Assembly: GCA_003415625.1 (NCBI GenBank)
Contig: PYIU01000003.1
Location: 3,162,001-3,226,000 of the forward strand
Direction: 5' to 3'
From: Aquanectria penicillioides
Taxonomy: Eukaryota; Ascomycota; Sordariomycetes; Hypocreales; Nectriaceae
Length of the DNA stretch: 64,000 bases
The translations under genes and the position numbers were made by a program. This document shows positions 12,313 through 24,099 of this stretch, in pieces (position 1 is the stretch's first letter; every line of letters starts with the position of its first letter). Below the pieces are notes generated by a model. That model saw nothing but the letters and a program-made list of their open reading frames with translations. It did no database searches and was not told where the DNA came from.

Positions 12313-15007
12313 ATCTCCCCATTTCATCCACCCATACCCTGCAACACCCACCCCAACCAACCCGAGACCCGAGCGAAATGTCGCCATGGAAAATGGGAAG
12401 GGTGAGGAAATTCAACAACGGGAGAAAGGGGAGGGGGGGCCCGTCGTGTGTTCAAGCGCGACCGTCAACAGGGGAGGCCCGCTGTTCGCCGAGCCGTCCC
12501 GCCACAGCATTGACTAGGTTATGCGCTTCGTGCCGAGGTTGGAAACGGACAACTGGGATTACTTTCTACATTTTTTTTTTTCTTTCTTCCATTCCATCTT
12601 CCTTCTGAAAGGAACGTGCGCGAGCCTGTGCACGCAATCGCAACCTCGCTGTCAGGCCAAGCCCGTTTCACATATACATCCGTGTCAACCGTCAACCTTT
12701 CCGTGCCTCAAGTGAGGTCAGCAGTTGAATGTCTTGCTCCATTCTTGGAAATTGGAAGTCCAAGTGAAAAAAGAAAAGAAAAGAAAAGAAAAAATCATTG
12801 TAAAGGTTTTGAAGTCCCTGCGATATTGCTGTCACGCCTCGTCCGGGGCCTACCAATTCCTCGTTGCCAATCACATGACGATCCCTTTCCACTCTGCCGT
12901 CTCATCTGTTTCCTCAAACAGACCCGTCTGCTGGGGGACCAATCATGGCGCACATCCACTAACAACCCCTGCACGTCACATCTCATTGAGCCTCAACACC
13001 CACCTTCAAAGCCATTCACATCGCAATAGTTTCCCCCAAACCGATACAATCTTGCATATCCGGCTCCATGTATTGAACCCCAACTTGCGTCAATCTTTAC
13101 TCTTCTCTTCCTTCCCTTTCTTTGCTTTCGACCCAATCTCTAAAAATACATCCTCACAACCCTACCGACGCACGACTCGTCACAATTAACCGCCCAATGG
13201 CGGGATCCCGCTCCTCTCTAGCCGCTCGCTAAGCGCCCTGCTCCCTTTATACGTCTGCCACTACCCCTACATTTGCATCCATCCCCGGTTTCTAGAACGC
13301 GCCCTCCTCTCCCCTGAATGGCCCGGCGCATAGCGGTGCCATTTTCGTCTTCAAGCTTTCGCCTCCATGCAAGTGATGAACATGTCCGCGGATTGTCGCG
13401 ACCTCCCGTTCGCCAAGGGAAGGGCCCCCCGTCATGCAAGGCACAAAAACGAACTTCGCCCGTTGAGATTGACTTGACGACAAGCGTTTACAGCTTCATG
13501 CACACGCCCTCTCTTCCCAAACGATCCCATGTTTGCTCGTTGTTTCTATCTTTATCCTTCATCCCCAACATCTTCATCTCCGGTTTGCATCTGCATCTGC
13601 TTCTGCATTTCAATCTCCATCTGCTTGTTTCTATTTTGGCCGTCCTGCTTCAACTCTCCCCTCCTCCTCCTCCCCCAATCCCCACTCCATCTGTCATGCA
13701 ACGACGCCGGGCGTCTAGTCGTCACTTACACTGGACAAGAACCCATCACGAGAGTGCGCAGCTGTCAACGCATCCCGCCCTTGTCGTCGAATCTTGATCC
13801 TCGGATTGACGCCCTGTGACCTCATGTGTCTGCGAGCCCTGTGTACACACCCCCTTTCGGCCTTTTGTTTCCCTTCTTGCTTCTCTCCCCCCCCCCCCTC
13901 CTTCCCAAACTGACGGATTCATCCCGAGATCTCGTGGCGCCAAGGGCACGCAGTCAGGGCGCGTGCGTCGCCCCGGGGCCTCATCTGAAGATAGCCTCAT
14001 CCAGCCGATTGGTGCCTGCCATGTATCTCCCGGGACGCCGATGCGTGCCTTCCTCCCATCCCCTCCACCCCCTCCACCCCACGATCACCTCAGTGCCGCC
14101 CGGTGTCCGGACCCAACGCGCCGGGCAGGTATCACAAAACGGAGGCACATACATATAGCCCTACAGACTACGTGAACGCCCCCTCCTTGAGCCCGGGTTT
14201 TGTTTCGTCCCGATTTAGGTTTTGATGTCGGAGTTGGTTTCAAACTGGGGAGAAGGGGGAGGGGGAGGGGTCCCTTTGGGTATTTTTAGGAACGGTTGCT
14301 ATATTAAGGCATAGCCTCACTGCAGCCGCTGATGAGCTGCAGGTTCTTTATTGGGACGACATATCTTAACGTCGTCGAGCGTCTAATCGCTCCTGGGCAG
14401 ATCGTCCATACTCCGCCGCCGTTTACCAAACACCCTTGTTCTCGAACCGGAACTCCTTAAACTCCTCTTGATGCGCTCTTAACAATCACCTCCCCCGATT
14501 CCGCTTATGTATGACGCACCTCGTCACATAACGCCCCCCCTCCTTTTCGTCGGAGATAGTCCAAGCGCGCACGCTTCGTCATCTGTCAAATCCTACCCGC
14601 CACATTTCGGCATCGCTGGAAGGGGGGGGGGAGTGTGTTCGGTGCCTGACAGATGCAAGTCTACGTTGTGTGCAGACTGCCAAGAACTGCAATCCCCTTC
14701 TACAATCACCAAGCATCGGCGCTTCCTTTGACATGACATTGCGGGCTCGAAAAGGCGGGGTTGATGATTCTCATCCTTGACATTGTCCCTGGCATCTGCC
14801 AAAGGAGACCAATAGTTGTGTAACCATGTCTCCTAGGAATCTCGCTTGTTCATAAACTCAACACCCCATGAACTACCGACGTCAGTTGCCTTTCGTCATC
14901 GTGCTTCGGTCCCTGCATCCGGTCGACATCTTTGGCCCATGTTCCCGATGTGCATTGCATGTAACCGGCGCGTAGAGCAAAGTATAGAGGTACTTGAGTG
15001 ATACTTC

Positions 15008-16904
15008 TTACTTCTTCTGACGTTTGGCACTCTTATCGCTCCCTCCGCTGAGAACACTCGCACTACGCTTATGCGGATTACCGCTGCTCCCTGGACGGCC
15101 ATTCTTTTCTGCGTCGCCATTCTCATCTTCTGTTTTTGCCGGAGCATCTGGCGCTTCGGTCGTTGAGGTAGCGGGCTCGGCCGCTTGCTTGGTCCCGTCG
15201 ACGGCCTTGGCTTCGGCAGCCGCAGCCGTGTTCTCTCCCTCCAACTTTGCCGTAGCTTCACCAGCAGCTTCTGCAGGCTTGTTCCCACTGCCCTCACCAT
15301 CCTTGGTCTCATCCTTCTTATCCTTGTCAGCTTTGCCTTCAGGAGGTGCCATTGCCTTTTCGCGCTCAGCCTTCTTCGCCTGTTCGACCTTGATCTCGGC
15401 GTCGACCTTGTCTGACACCTTGCGAGCATCGAGCAGACTGTTCACAGCACCAAGGAGTAGCTCATACTGATGGGTCGTAGCAGCTGTCGGCATAGCCAGC
15501 TTATTAGGTACATCCAGCTCGTTGAGAGCGTTGGTAATGCGTAGTTGCTGCTGGTTCGACTTGTGTGAGAAGAGCTTGTTGATTTTCTCTGTGCGGAAGG
15601 TAGGTCCTGAGCCCAAGCGGTCGTGGTGAGTAACACCATATACCAACTCCTCTTGAGTGGTAAGCTTCCGGCGCTCAGGCTTCTCTGGTGGGCCTTTCTT
15701 GCTCGTGGATGTTGGCGTCGCCGCAGCTGTCGCGGGTTCGCGATGGCCAGTCGAAGCAGCAGTGCTCTCGCGTCGCCCGGCCTCTTGGGGGCCAGTGGCG
15801 GCTGCTGCGGCGGCGGCTGCTGCTGCTGCTGCAGTCGATGCTTGTGGTCCAGGAGGGTTGGATGGACTCGCTACCTCTGCGGCCATCAGTGATTTGCGCT
15901 TCTTGGACTTGTCAGCGCTCATCAAGTTCTGCAATAAGTTCTGTAATCCGGCCGAAGACTTGAAAGCGTTAATATCCGTGTCGGCACGAGGGTAGTCAAG
16001 ACGGTTGTAAAGCTCCCGGCGTTCGTCGTTGAATCGTTCGCTTCGCGCCAGTATCCTCTTGATCTCCAGTAGCAATGACTCTTCTTCTCGTGCTTCCTCG
16101 CGTGATCGGGTAAGAGCGTTGAGAGCAAACTCCTTGCGCAGTCTTTCTTGCTGTGGGTTGAAGTGAGCCATAAGTTCGTGCAACGCAAACTCCGGTTGCG
16201 TCATGTACTGGGCTGGCTTCTGGGCAGCCATCATCTTCGATGCCACCTCATAGTATCGCGCCTTCAGATCCTCCAGCGTACGGGCTCTGGCTGCCGGAAC
16301 GATAGCCTTACTCTCATCGCCATCGGCATTTGCTTCCCCGTTGGTCGCTTGGGGGTCCACTCGTATCGATCCCAAATTAGAGGCCACCGCAGATCAAAGT
16401 CCTTCGCCAACTCCAACAGATAGTCCGTCTCCCCCTTTGTCCAGTCATTGTTCTGAAGGGACTGCTGGTATTGACCGTCGCTATACTGAGGGACTGAGAC
16501 TTGTACGTTGTATTTGGCAAATGACGAATCCTCCATGTCTTCTTCCTTCTTAGGCTGAATGCTGTCGCTTGCAGTTCCAGCTGGTTGTTCCGGGGCATGG
16601 CCTTCCGTCCTATCTTCTTTCCTCCTCCAGTGTCGCAGCACCAAGCTTGAATCATCGCGTGCAGTATTCTGGAATGGACGTAGTTCCATCGGGCTGCGGG
16701 CTTGCGACTCGCGAATCGTCGTTTCTTGAAATGGGTAACTTCGGGAACGATCGCGATCGGGTTGTCGCCGCCTAGGTTGTGAACCTCGCGCGCAAGTCCC
16801 TTCAAGTTCGGTCTGGGCGCCGCAATCTTCTGCTTTTTCGCGGGTCGGGGCCCAGACGCTCCATCGGGCAAGTTCAGCACATCGCGTACGTCGGAGGATG
16901 TCAT
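15008..16904 (-). CDS. swc4: SWR1/NuA4 complex subunit Swc4 (DMAP1 homologue), two one-base frame breaks
   Basis: An intronless gene of about 632 residues once two missing bases are allowed for. Swc4 (Eaf2) is a shared subunit of the SWR1 histone H2A.Z-exchange complex and the NuA4 acetyltransferase in the nucleus. The start gives MTSSDVRDVLNLPD, followed by the KKRRFASRKPAARW block. A SANT-like segment (NNDWTKGETDYLLEL, DLRWPLIWDRYEW) lies at about residues 150-185, then the DMAP1-type ARTLEDLKARYYEV helix region. Next come a poly-Ala run of about 13 (near 15797-15835) and a Lys/Glu/Ala-rich tail ending KSAKRQKK. The frame breaks at CC 16686-16687 (between PAARW and ELRPFQN) and at five Gs 16351-16355 (between YEWTP and QATNGEA). 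One added base at each site restores continuous Swc4 similarity, which favours sequencing error over decay. It is transcribed divergently from the p24 gene. Confidence 0.93.
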
Positions 16905-17357
16905 GGTGGCGGGTGGTCGTCAAGGGTGAGGTCGGGTCACGGTTTTCATCTCACGAACCATAAAAAATGGCCTTATAGTGGCCGGTGGAAGCTTTTAAGG
17001 CAATATTAGGATATTATCCGGTCGGTTGCGGCTGGTTGCAGCGTGATCGAGGTCGTCAACGCGAAAATTTGAGGTCATCTAGGTTGGACGTGAAGAGGTT
17101 AGATTGGGGGAGGCGTTATCGCCACGTGACTCCACCCCCTGACTGGACGATTGTCGAACGTGGCAGCTTCGCCAGTGCCAGCGCCAACGCCAAAGGAGCT
17201 GGGCCTTCCATCCCTCGCACACGACACATTTGACGGATCTTCCACGAACGAACCTCGACCCGGACGAGTAATTCGATTGCGCCGCCGTACAGCGCCTCCC
17301 AATCCTCCAAATAAACGTCCCGTCTATCTTCTCGTCCTCTCTTCGAAAACTGCCGAA
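16905..17357. promoter_or_regulatory. Divergent promoter between swc4 and the p24 gene
   Basis: These 453 bp separate two start codons facing away from each other, so the stretch must carry both promoters and 5' leaders. No clear TATA box is visible. Apart from the two genes I see no coding potential. Confidence 0.5.
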
Positions 17358-18274
17358 ATGAGGGCCTTCCTCCCTCTCCTGTCCCTCGGCGCAGTCGCGA
17401 ATGCGCTTCACTTCTACATTGATGGAGTGACCCCCAAGTGTTTCTTCGAGGAGCTCCCCAAGGATACTCTCGTCGTGGGGCATTATACTGCGGAGGAGTA
17501 CGATGACCGAATTCAAGGATGGCAAAAGCACGAAGGCATCAGCATCTACATTTCCGTCGATGTATGTACATCTACCAATCTACACACCTCCACCAAGTCA
17601 TTGAAGCTTTCGAAGCTCTGATGACTTCGTATTCTTGAACATGTCCAAAATAAAACTAATGCATTCGTTTTCAGGAGCTCTTCGACAACGACCACCGTGT
17701 CGTCTCTCAGCGAGGCCAGTCCTCTGGTCGATTCACCTTCTCCGCTGCTGATGCTGGTGACCACAAGATCTGCTTCACCCTTCTTCAACCTCCGGCAGCA
17801 CTGGCTGGCTGTCCGCCAAGAACCAGAACGGCGGAATCAGACTGACTCTTGACCTCGTCATCGGTGAGACCAACGAGATTGAGAGCAGCGACAAGACCAA
17901 GATTCAGGACATCACGACACGTGTCAAGGATCTGAACGCCCGATTGAACGATATTCGACGAGAGCAGGTCTTCCAGCGTGTAAGTTCACTCCCGTGCAAC
18001 AAATATCCTTCTAATATTCGTGGTTGCCATATTCCTCAAGAAATTGACGGGGTCAATCTTGGGGAGGGGTATTGAGGTGCATGAGGACAAGAAATATGAA
18101 GCTAACCGCGATGACTTCTTCTAGGAACGAGAGGCCGAGTTCCGAGATCAATCCGAGTCTACCAATGCCCGTGTCATTCGATGGATCGTCATTCAGCTCA
18201 TTATTTTGGGCGTCACCTGCACCTGGCAGCTCTCGCATCTCCGATCTTTCTTCATCAAGCAGAAGCTGACTTGA
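17358..18274 (+). CDS. p24 family (EMP24/GP25L) cargo receptor, Erp type (one frame break)
   Basis: Exons are 17358-17561, 17675-17979 and 18125-18274, giving about 219 residues, the usual p24 length. A signal peptide ([16 protein letters not shown]) is followed by a GOLD domain with [21 protein letters not shown] coiled-coil region ([16 protein letters not shown]) precedes one membrane span ([15 protein letters not shown]). The short cytosolic tail FFIKQKLT is typical of p24 proteins that cycle between ER and Golgi in COPI/COPII vesicles. The sequence closely resembles the proteins labelled Erp5 in other filamentous ascomycetes. The frame breaks at CCC 17778-17780, between DHKICFT and the expected SSTSG; one extra C restores [17 protein letters not shown]. 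Introns are 113 and 145 bp with GTATGT and GTAAGT donors. Confidence 0.93.
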
Positions 18275-19318
18275 GGAAATGATTTTGCAACATGGCTTGA
18301 TGCGCGTGCATAGAGAAGAAGCTCCTTGATGATTGAGCATCGATGATGGTCTTAAGCCTTTTTTGGTGTTGATGGAGTAGTCCAGCGATATATGGCAACG
18401 GAAAGTACGGTATTCTCTGGGATATGGCATCCCCGAGATGGGATGCGTGTAATGTTACATAAATGTCATGATACTTGAGAGTGGCTAGTGAAAAGAAAAA
18501 ATATTAGGGGCGATGGTAATATTGGCAACGCCTTTTTGTTTCCCATTACAAGCGGTACCGAACGAAAAAAAACTCCCAATGGTGCTCTCTATCTCATTTC
18601 ACAAACAAATCACCAAGCTCCAACCAGCCTCGAATCCATCCCCACAACTAACTACTCACTATACCTACACCAAACACAACATGCTCGCTTCGCTTCGTCA
18701 CCTACGCCTTCACTTCCCCCGCGGGCCACAATAAGACTTCGTCTCAGCAGACGATCAAAGAGAAGTATTATAGACAGCATCATGAGAAAGAGGAGAGGAA
18801 ATAACACCGAACCAAACCCAATGCTGCCCTACTCCCTCTCCTTGCGCCATGCTGCGCTGGAAGATTAAACTTGTTTTAATATAATTTCGTGATGGAATGC
18901 CAGACATAAAAAGGAAACCCTTCCCGAGTCCAAGACCTGTATCCACAAAGTAGTGTTGCCTTCGTTAAAAGAAGGCCGTGAATGGATATGGTCGCCCTTC
19001 AGTCCAGGTGGGGTTCTATAATACGTAGATGTAGGCCGATTTCGACTGATGGAGGAGTCCAAGGTCATATTGTCCCAAGTAACCTTGCTTCGCCATTCCG
19101 GATGCTGAAAGCCTAGGGCTATGACGAGCTGTGACTCCAGCTGTGGCCCAGGAATTTCAGTAAAATGACGAATGCGTTCCAAATGACCTCCCACCACCAG
19201 CTTTTACACTGGGATGCGGGATCCTCCCAGGTATCGGGCTGCCATCCACGTTCAAATCCTGAGGCAATATGCCACAGCAGTAGATACACAAACAGTCCCG
19301 ACAGCCGGCAGGATGCAA
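18275..19318. other. Intergenic between convergent genes
   Basis: These 1.0 kb separate the 3' ends of the p24 gene (+) and the casein kinase gene (-). Both 3' UTRs must lie here. I see no additional gene; the open frames are short and unlike any family I know. Confidence 0.5.
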
Positions 19319-20782
19319 CTAACCACAGCAAAGGGTCTTCATGAGCTTCTGGAAGCCACTGGGCTGGGCTTCAGCAGGTCGGCCGTTAGGTTGGGTGGCT
19401 TGGACTGCCGGGCCCGGCTGGACGGTTGTCGGTTGGGGCAGGTTCTGGGCGCTGTTCTGGAACTGGGCTTGAGTCGAGCCAGTTGGGGTAGCCATATCTC
19501 GGAGACCCCCAACCCCGTTCCCCCGCTGTGCCGACAAGGCGCCGGGGGCGTTTGGCCGATGGTTCGGCTTGCCCATCTGCTTGATCGGAGACGGAGGAGG
19601 GGGTTGTGCGGCGTTTAAACGGCCGACAGTGAGGTTTTGTGCTTGTTGGTGAGAGGTGGTATTCCCGGGGCGGTGTCCGCTGTGCAGTTCCATCTGGGAG
19701 GGGCCGGGGCGCACATTTGGGTTGTGAAGATACGCGTTGTGGTTCTTCATCGAGTCCCATCCCTTTCCCGAATCCTTCGAAATCTTCATCCAGTCGTACT
19801 CGCCATCCTCAACCTCGCCGGTGTTCTTCAGGGACTGGGTAAAGAGCTCGCGCAGGTAGTCGTAGTCGGGGGTGTCCTCGAAGCCGAGGTTTCGGACATA
19901 GGTGAGATACTTGGAGAACTCCTCGGGAATCCCTCGCAAAGGTCCTTGATAACAGTGGTCTGCTTTTTCTCACCAATCTTCTCATACTTCTGCTTGTTGG
20001 TAGCAGCCTTCAGGCCTTGCCAGGGGAGACCACCTCGGAGGAAATAGAGGAAGACGTGCCCAAGGGCTTCAAGGTCGTCTCGTCGAGACTGCTCACGGCC
20101 AAGATGGGTGTTGATACTCATGTAACGAGCAGTTCCCGACAAGGATTTTCGCTCGCGGTAGGGGATGTGCTGCTTCGTCTTGGGGTCACGGTATTGCTTG
20201 GCCATGCCAAAGTCGACGACGTGAATAACACTAGAAGCCTTGGTGCCAGGTCGGCCAATCAGGAAGTTGTCGGGCTTGATATCCCGATAGATCAGGTTCT
20301 TCTCGTGGATGGTCTGGACCCTTGACAACATCTGCTTCGCAACCATCACCACAGTCTTAATGGAAAATCTTCGGCCGCAGTGGTCGAAGAGGTCCTCGAG
20401 AGAGGGGCCGAGAAGGTCAATGACAAGGATGTTGTGGAGACCTTCCTGTCCGAAGTAGTAAACGTTGGGGATGCCGGCTAGAAGTATGTCAGTCACGCGA
20501 GTGGTTTCAGAACCAGTTTGGGGATTGCGTACGGCAGCCGACAAGAATCTTGTACGTTCGATACTCATCTCGAAGTTGAGGGGCATCACTCTTTCGGGGC
20601 TCCTATTGATGGTGATTAGAGACATGAAACGGGCCGAGCAAGATGCAACTTACGAATTTGATGGCCACCTGCTGGTTGTTCAAAAGATTGGTACCCTCGA
20701 AAATGACACCAAAGGAACCCTCTCCAATCTTCTTGCCGACCCTGTAGTGGACGCCGACGACGTTGGACGAGCTGGAAGCCAT
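19319..20782 (-). CDS. Casein kinase 1, YCK type (one frame break)
   Basis: Exons are 20782-20654, 20602-20533 and 20477-19319, about 452 residues. It is a serine/threonine kinase of the CK1 family. Visible motifs are the glycine loop GEGSFG, AIKFEPR around the ATP lysine, catalytic [20 protein letters not shown] in place of canonical DFG-APE, and the CK1 signature [10 protein letters not shown]. After the kinase domain comes a Pro/Gln-rich tail ending LMKTLCCG. The C-terminal Cys pair is what yeast Yck1/2 use for palmitoylation and plasma-membrane anchoring, so I place it with Yck (Neurospora CK-1b) rather than Hrr25. The frame breaks at GGG 19925-19927, where CEGF should run into PEEFSKYL; one extra base restores it. 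Introns are 51 bp (20603-20653) and 55 bp (20478-20532). Confidence 0.93.
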
Positions 20783-21460
20783 GGCGGCGTGGGGCGGTCA
20801 CCGGAGGACCACCTTCGAGGACGCGTAGGCAGGGAAGCTGGGATAATCGGGCAGAGCGGGAGGTATGTAGAGACGGGGAATCAGAGGCTGATGGGGAAAA
20901 TCGATGCCTGTAAACGAAATTGAGAAAGGGGCGGTCAGCGCTGATGAAAACAGATAGAATTCGTCAACAAGGCGATGATGGAGAAATGGAAAGGGGGAAG
21001 AAGGAAAAACAGGATGAGTGGCGTGGCGTTCGGTTGGACAAGAGAGGAGGATGAGGCGAGGTGCTCAGACTTGTCAGGCTGTACAGGGCGTTGGGTGGGA
21101 TTGGACTCTTGGGGGGGCGCGGCAAAAGAGTCTTGCAGGCCCAGCCGCAGCCGCAGGAAGCTGATGCACTACGCAGACGCAGACGCTGACGCCGACGTAG
21201 GCACGACAGTTCGCCCCTATAGGCCAGGCTTGGGGGAGGACAACAGGAGACGGGCAGAAGCAACAGGGCGGCGAGTGCGAGGCAGAGGCAAGGACGAGGC
21301 ACAGTTGATGTCAGGAATAGCCAGCAGAGCAGCAACGGCAGCAGCAATCTGGCTGACGTTCGATCTCGGCCTCCCAACGCACCAAAACTGCCCACGCCAA
21401 CCAGCGCTCCCGTGGTAGGTGTAGTTTTTGCTTGTTCAATCGAGTTACTCACCTGCAGGC
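20783..21460 (-). promoter_or_regulatory. 5' leader of the casein kinase gene with a probable 545-bp UTR intron
   Basis: Upstream of the start codon, on the minus strand, a good donor (GTGAGT, high end at 21452) and a good acceptor (TTTACAG, low end at 20908) would define a 545-bp intron in the 5' untranslated region. Long 5' UTR introns are common in fungal signalling genes. This is inferred from splice signals only; transcript reads would settle it. Confidence 0.35.
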
Positions 21461-23324
21461 GGTCAGCAGGCTAGACGACCGAGTCGAATCGAGTCGGGAG
21501 AACTTCGAAAGCTCTCCTTCGAGGAAGGTCGACGAGAGGGCGAATGTGGATGACGGATGGAGAGATTGGATTGAGGAAAGGGGAAGAGAAAGAAGAGCGG
21601 ACACGAAACGGGGGAGCATGCGCTAAAGCCGGAACAAGGTACGGCGCCTGTTAAGGTATTATGGCATGGTAGCCCGAGGCCAAACCCAGTGGCCAGCGGC
21701 CTAGTGGACAGCGGGCAGTGGGCAGGCCGTGGAGAGCCCCCAACGCTGAGGCCACCCCTAACCAGAAGCCCAGCCCCAAGGGCCTAGCCCAGCACCACGA
21801 CGGCCAGCTGCAGCGAGCTAGCGAGTACTTCGACCCATGTACCTCCTGTCGCAGAGGTTGGGGATTGATGGGCCGCGCATCCACAACCGGCCACCAGTGG
21901 TTGGCCGAGTCCGCACTGTGCCGCTCACCAGCCCAGGCACCTGATCGCTTGGATTGGGGTCACTGGGGTCTGCCATCAACCTGCCTTGAACCTGCCTAAG
22001 GCCTGCCTGAGGACCTTTGGCGCCATGTCTCCATGTCTCGGCACTGGAAAACACCGCGCGTTGGGAAGGGCCGAGCACACCACTGTCTATCACGTCGCAG
22101 CTGGTGTCCACAGTGCGGACAGTGTGGATCAAGCACCCATGTCACCCGGGCGCCAAGAAAGAATGATACCTGGGGCCGTTGTACCTTGCAGCTTGATGCT
22201 ACCCACGATGGGGAGGTCGATTTTGGAGCCAGTACGAGTCAATACCGACATTAGGCAGTCTTGGTGCACTTCGGACTGAGCAGTGTTGTTTGTCCCAGAC
22301 AATGCTTCACACTCTACACCCTGCCAAAAAGCAATCAACCGGCCACTCAATTCACCTCGTCGGTCTTGCGTCAATCTCTCACCGTCCATCCGCTAACCAC
22401 TCAATGAACAAGACCTTGGGTCGCCTGAGAAATTTGCATGGATGGACACCCCGAGCCGAGATGCGCTGGAGCTCACGGACCACCTGGATGGACTCAGGAC
22501 TACTGTTTGAGGGCTAGAGGGGGATGGGATGCATGGATGGACGGGTGATGGGATGAGATGAGATGCACTGGGACGCTCCGCTAATTATGGCACTGTCCAT
22601 TGCCCACTGTCCTCTAATGTCGTTAGTAAGTCCTCCTCCATTCTCAAAGCCCCCGTCGCCCGCTTGACTCGGCGCTGGCCACTGAGGAGGCCCTCAGTGG
22701 AGTCCTTGACGCCAACAGGCGGCCAAGGGTACCTCGGTCGCGGCGCAATCTCCCTGCCTCAGGCCAGGTACCCGAGCTTTCTCAGCCGAGTGTGAGAGGC
22801 GTGAGTCTTTCCGTCCACCACGAGGCTCGGCTCCGGTCAACATTTCGAGAGCCCAGATGCGCTTCTTTGCTGGGGATTACTCCGTGCTAGGTGTAGGGAT
22901 GCCCTGGGAACACTTGCTGCGCGGCCAGGTCTAGCGAGCGTATTCAATCTCTTCGCAAAGGCAGATGGATCGACGGCATGTGCGGGTTGGACTGCAGGAT
23001 GCTTCGAGCCCGTAATGGAAAAGGAAAAAAGTATTGAAAATTGAAAAAATTGAAAAGAAAAAAAAGGGACTGTTTATTTGGCACCCATTCCTGTGTAATC
23101 AGCACCCCTAGCTGTGGCTAAGGACATTTAGTTCGCCCAAGACATCCGATGTCGGGTTTCACACCCACTTTCTTAGGCAATTTGGATGCTAACAGTCTTT
23201 TGGATACAGCCCTACCTAATTGAAGTTTGGCACACGCGTTCAACGCGCCTTGGGCAGTAAACACACACACACATACACACACACACAGAGCTATTGCCCT
23301 AGCGGCTGAAGCTATTTGCAGCAA
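21461..23324. other. Intergenic, no gene seen
   Basis: GC-normal sequence between the casein kinase leader and the AT-rich transposon block. Short frames only, with no domain recognised. It contains AT-rich spacers near 23020-23080 and ends in a (CA)n run at 23260-23287. Confidence 0.45.
23260..23287. repeat. (CA)n microsatellite at the edge of the AT-rich block
   Basis: A near-perfect ACAC run with one T interruption, sitting just before composition changes from GC-normal to strongly AT-rich. Confidence 0.9.
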
Positions 23325-23788
23325 TAGAGACTATTTTTAAGCTGAATTTTCCTTCCTTTAAAGAAGCCTTAGATAGCATTAATGTTATCGCCAAAGACCA
23401 AGGTTTTAGCATTATCATTTATAGCAAGAGGCCCTTAGCTGCTAATCCAATGCATATTGTCCTCTGCTGCTTAAAAGGCCGCCCTATAAGGCTCACGGCT
23501 TCCGATTCCACTTATGCCTTAAAGAAGCAAAATACCCACAGCCAAATGCTAGGCTGCCTATATCGCCTAGTGTTGCAGCAGCGGTTAGACTAGCGGTAGG
23601 CAGCCTTATATATAAGTAGGGATAAGTCTACTGTATATAACCACAACTCTATTAAGTAAGGGACCTTTTTATAATACCAAAAGGAAGCTATTTTAAAGCA
23701 TAAAGATAATATTTTATTATCCTAAAATACTAGAACCTATCCTATTTAAATCCTCTTGAAATTATAGAGTAACCTTAATTTAGGTATC
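23325..23788 (+). pseudogene. RIPped MULE-type transposase fragment, N-terminal FAR1-like domain (left half)
   Basis: One plus-strand frame from about 23340 reads LNFPSFKEALDSINVIAKDQGF, then FSIIIYSKRP, IVLCCLKGR and, farther on, NHNSIK. This is the layout of the Cys/His FAR1/WRKY-like DNA-binding domain at the N-terminus of fungal MULE transposases. Several in-frame TAA/TAG codons stand where Gln or Trp would be expected, as RIP produces. The frame runs into the 5-bp target site GTATC at 23784-23788, where the Ty3/gypsy element is inserted, and resumes at 34016. No transposase catalytic core is present, so this is a truncated relic. Family assignment is from remembered pattern, not a search. 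Confidence 0.7.
23784..23788. repeat. Target site duplication, left copy (GTATC)
   Basis: GTATC immediately precedes the left LTR and is repeated at 34011-34015 right after the right LTR. Five-base duplications are usual for Ty3/gypsy integrases. Confidence 0.85.
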
Positions 23789-24099
23789 TATTACATACGC
23801 AGATCACATAATAGATAGTACTCTTAAATAGTCGGCCTCTACATCTCTTAAGTAGAGGTCAACAATCTACAAGTACATTTATACCTTAAGACCTATTATT
23901 ACAGTAGTCTTAAGATATAAGTTAAGTAGAGTTTAATATACAATTAATTATTACCTATAGCTAAGCTATCGATTCCAACGTAACTACAGAGCCTATACAT
24001 ATGCCTTTCAATATGACCGCAAGACAAGTAGTATAATGGTTCTATTATTAAGACTATCACTTCTAACACCACTTATAACAGACCAAATAAACCGTAATA
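23789..24099 (+). repeat. Left (5') LTR, 311 bp
   Basis: Begins TATTAC and ends GTAATA, the RIP-altered forms of TGTTAC...GTAACA. It aligns to the right LTR without gaps over its full length; every difference I could see is a transition. Its 3' two thirds carry more T/A states than the right LTR. Confidence 0.93.

Larger units (their letters stand above)
4351..15007. other. Long gene-poor region
   Basis: I could not support any protein gene in these roughly 10.7 kb. Open frames stay under about 185 codons, overlap each other on both strands, and read as low-complexity Pro/Ser/Arg/Leu sequence without domains or conserved blocks. Base composition is GC-normal, so this is not RIPped transposon DNA. 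It contains many short tandem tracts, listed separately, and C/T-rich stretches near 13500-13700 and 13860-13920 of the kind that precede transcribed fungal genes. Long regulatory DNA, long untranslated leaders or noncoding RNAs are possible. I saw no tRNA-like arm pairs. Confidence 0.5.

Noticed and set aside
15024..15470. 148-codon plus-strand frame opposite swc4
   Set aside because: Antisense of the Ala/Lys-rich Swc4 tail; the hydrophobic look comes from complementing GCN and AAG codons.
16340..16700. Introns as explanation for the two frame breaks in swc4
   Set aside because: No donor/branch/acceptor set fits without removing conserved residues, while one added base at each run rebuilds the family sequence exactly.
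19201..19270. tRNA-like TTCAAATCC motif
   Set aside because: No matching A- and B-box spacing or acceptor stem around it.
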